Shown here in pieces: positions 62,301 to 64,000 of a DNA stretch of 64,000 bases (the first letter of the stretch is position 1; the number at the start of each line of letters is the position of its first letter). The stretch spans positions 122,850,028 to 122,914,027 of the forward strand of contig NC_079136.1 of the NCBI RefSeq assembly GCF_945859705.1, given 5' to 3'. A program made the translations under genes and the position numbers. The stretch is from Episyrphus balteatus. Lineage: Eukaryota > Arthropoda > Insecta > Diptera > Syrphidae. The notes below the pieces were generated by a model. It ran no database searches, was not told where the DNA came from, and was given only the letters and a program-made list of their open reading frames with translations.

Positions 62301-63126
62301 TTTTCAATCATTCTCTCTCTTTTCTAAGTTCTTTTGAGAACCCTTGCGTTTCTCAAAAAGTATTTTGTCTAAATTGGTTTTTGGAAGTTTTTTCAAACTA
62401 ATTCTGAAAACGCAGAAATCTATTCACGTTTTCACTCATTCTTTCTCTTTTCAAAGTTCTTTTGAAAACCCTTGCGTTTCTCACAAATTATTTTGTTTGA
62501 ATTGGTTTTTGGAAGTTTTTTCAAACTAATTCTGAAAACGCAGAAATCTATTCACGTTTTCACTCATTCTCTCTCTTTTCAAAGTTCTTTTGAGAACCCT
62601 TGCGTTTCTCAAAAATTATTTTGTTTTGAAATGGTTTTTGGAAGTTTTTTCAAGTTTTTTCAAAGTTCTTTTGAAAACCCTTGCGTTTCTCACAAATTAT
62701 TTTGTTTGAATTGGTTTTTGGAAGTTTTTTCAAACTAATTCTGAAAACGCAGAAATCTATTCACGTTTTCACTCATTCTCTCTCTTTTCAAAGTTCTTTT
62801 GAGAACCCTTGCGTTTCTCAAAAATTATTTTGTTTTGAAATGGTTTTTGGAAGTTTTTTCAAGTTTTTTCAAAGTTCTTTTGAAAACCCTTGCGTTTCTC
62901 ACAAATTATTTTGTTTGAATTGGTTTTTTGGAAATTTTTTCTCAAACTAATTCTGAAAACACAGAAATTTCTTCACGTTTTCACTCGTTCGCTCTCACTT
63001 TTCAAGGTTCTTTTGAAAAACCCTGCTTTTTTTCTCAGTTACACTTTGAAAAATTATTTTGTTTGAATTGGTTTTTTAACATATTTTTTTTAAGTCTCTT
63101 TGAAAAAACTGGTTTTCATGATTTCA
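59391..63126 (+). other. Putative intron or leader of the BEL/Pao element containing the array
   Basis: Bounded by a good donor (GTAAGT at 59,386-59,391) and an acceptor-like TTTCAG at 63,121-63,126 shortly before gag-like coding sequence. A single GGTTCTTTTGAGAACC lies at 59,645, before the regular array begins. Splicing is an inference; the acceptor's reading frame into the decayed gag cannot be confirmed. Confidence 0.35.
60150..63060 (+). repeat. Tandem array of ~142-bp units with a hairpin core
   Basis: About 22 units. Each contains GGTTCTTTTGAGAACC or a close variant (TTAAGAACC, TTGAAAACC). The 6-bp arms GGTTCT/AGAACC enclose a TTTG loop. Cores start at about 60,184, 60,329, 60,474, 60,619, 60,761, 60,902, 61,044, 61,189, 61,331, 61,474, 61,617, 61,759, 61,903, 62,044, 62,187, 62,327, 62,455, 62,583, 62,664, 62,792, 62,872 and 63,006. 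Spacing is about 142 bp to 62.3 kb, then about 128 bp and an alternating 128/80-bp pattern. Shared flanks are 'cacccagtcgctctc' and 'aattctgaaaacgca'. The open frames on both strands are array translations. Confidence 0.9.
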
Positions 63127-64000
63127 GACGTTAGAATCCATTTCAGACACCAATTCTCAAAACCATTATCGCAAAATTTCCAAGTCACCAAAAAATATAA
63201 TTTTCAAAAGCCTAGCAAAGTCACTACTTTTTCTTGCGAAGGCGGGAGGATCTAAGGGTAAAAATTTGCTCGGCAGAGCATACAATCTATGAATGTCCTA
63301 AATTTTCGGCATTACCTATTCAATCCAGATTCGAAGAAGTCAAAGAAAAGAAAATGTGCAAAAATTGCTTAGGCACCAGTCATCAAAAGGCTACTTGTTC
63401 TAGCAAATATTCTTGCAGTTGTTTGTAAGAAAAAGACACCTAACATTTTGCATCTTGCAAATAATCCCTCTCCAGTTCAAAATCAAAATTTAAATCTACA
63501 GTCCACTTCTCAATCACAAGCTATACAAAATCCTCAAATCTTTGCTTCTTTGCAACCATTTATTCCTCAAACTGCATATCAAAAATTCATGGTGACCTCT
63601 AGAAAAACAATTATTTTGACTACTACCTTAGTGAATATAGTAGCACAGGATACAGTGTATACCGTAAGGGCACTAATAAATCCAGGTTCCGAAGTAATTT
63701 TCATTTCGACAGCTGTGCAAAACGTCTGATTTTAACATATAACGACAAAAATACCACTATTTCTGGAATTATTGGAAATCTCTCTGTCACCACAAAGAAA
63801 ATTTGTTCTTTTCAATCACTTCTGCATATCCTTCTCAATTCACTTTTTCAGTTCAAGCCATTGTTCTTAAAACACTCACTAACAACCTCTCAAGATAATA
63901 CTATTTTTGAAGGCCTTCAACAGGCCGATCCCACGTTTGATAAGTCCAATTTTATGGTTTCTGTGACTCTTCAGAAAAGGCGTATGCCACCACTTTAAAC
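63127..64000 (+). pseudogene. BEL/Pao gag-pol remnant (zinc-knuckle and protease region), continues past the window
   Basis: The frame at 63,234-63,428 carries the BEL gag signature: C-x4-H-x4-C, then C-x-x-C (KMCKNCLGTSH), further H and C, and a C-x-C ending. The frame then stops and shifts by one, since the continuation with KKKTPNILHLANN (equivalent to the KKxHTLLH block of the family) is in the next frame at about 63,425. The frame at 63,448-63,729 enters the aspartic protease but has INPGSE where a catalytic D-S/T-G is expected, so it would be inactive. A third frame near 63,900 has LQQADPTFDKS, matching the LADPxF block that follows the protease in BEL elements. Several frame shifts and stops mean it is dead. 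Confidence 0.75.

Noticed and set aside
60152..63134. Several 60-97-codon frames on both strands in the 142-bp array
   Set aside because: They repeat with the array and change frame between units; no family resemblance.

Overview
The window looks like a piece of a large, strongly AT-rich insect genome, most likely from a fly or a related order. The evidence is spliced secreted esterases with short introns, BEL/Pao, hAT and piggyBac-type element remnants, long A/T runs and many degenerate repeats. No bacterial features (operons, Shine-Dalgarno starts, dense coding) are visible. I could not identify the species.

Only two host genes can be supported. They are tandem carboxylesterase paralogs on the + strand, at 37,548-41,325 and 44,323-46,187. 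Each can be assembled into four exons with identical intron phases (1, 1, 2). Each keeps a Ser-Glu-His triad, a signal peptide and a hydrophobic C-terminal tail that resembles a GPI-anchor signal. They are products of a local duplication.

Layout: 1-18 kb is AT-rich sequence with several dispersed repeat families and an inverted-repeat element (10,966-12,164). 18.2-19.35 kb is a piggyBac-like element with TTAA flanks and a decayed transposase tail. 21.34-23.67 kb is a hAT-type non-autonomous element with an exact 8-bp target duplication and a nested inverted repeat. 23.9-25.1 kb carries spaced GTTCCACAA motifs. 26.03-26.43 kb is a 12-bp minisatellite. 31.16-33.32 kb is a near-perfect palindrome of two arms of about 1 kb. 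35.3-37.3 kb is an array of GTAACGCA motifs just upstream of the first esterase. The long third intron of esterase 1 and the region before esterase 2 hold spaced copies of a motif identical to the 3' end of tRNA-Lys plus CCA, in opposite orientations. 46.4-49.2 kb is a tandem array of a roughly 310-bp dispersed repeat. 52.66-54.63 kb is another inverted-repeat element. From about 58.45 kb to the right edge lies a degenerate BEL/Pao retroelement, whose leader or intron contains more than 20 tandem units of about 142 bp, most with a small hairpin core.

The most unusual theme is repeated short, relatively GC-rich core motifs conserved inside otherwise divergent AT-rich spacers, in three separate arrays, two of which surround the esterase pair. 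Whether they are decayed satellites, retroelement junction arrays or protein-binding arrays cannot be settled from the sequence alone.
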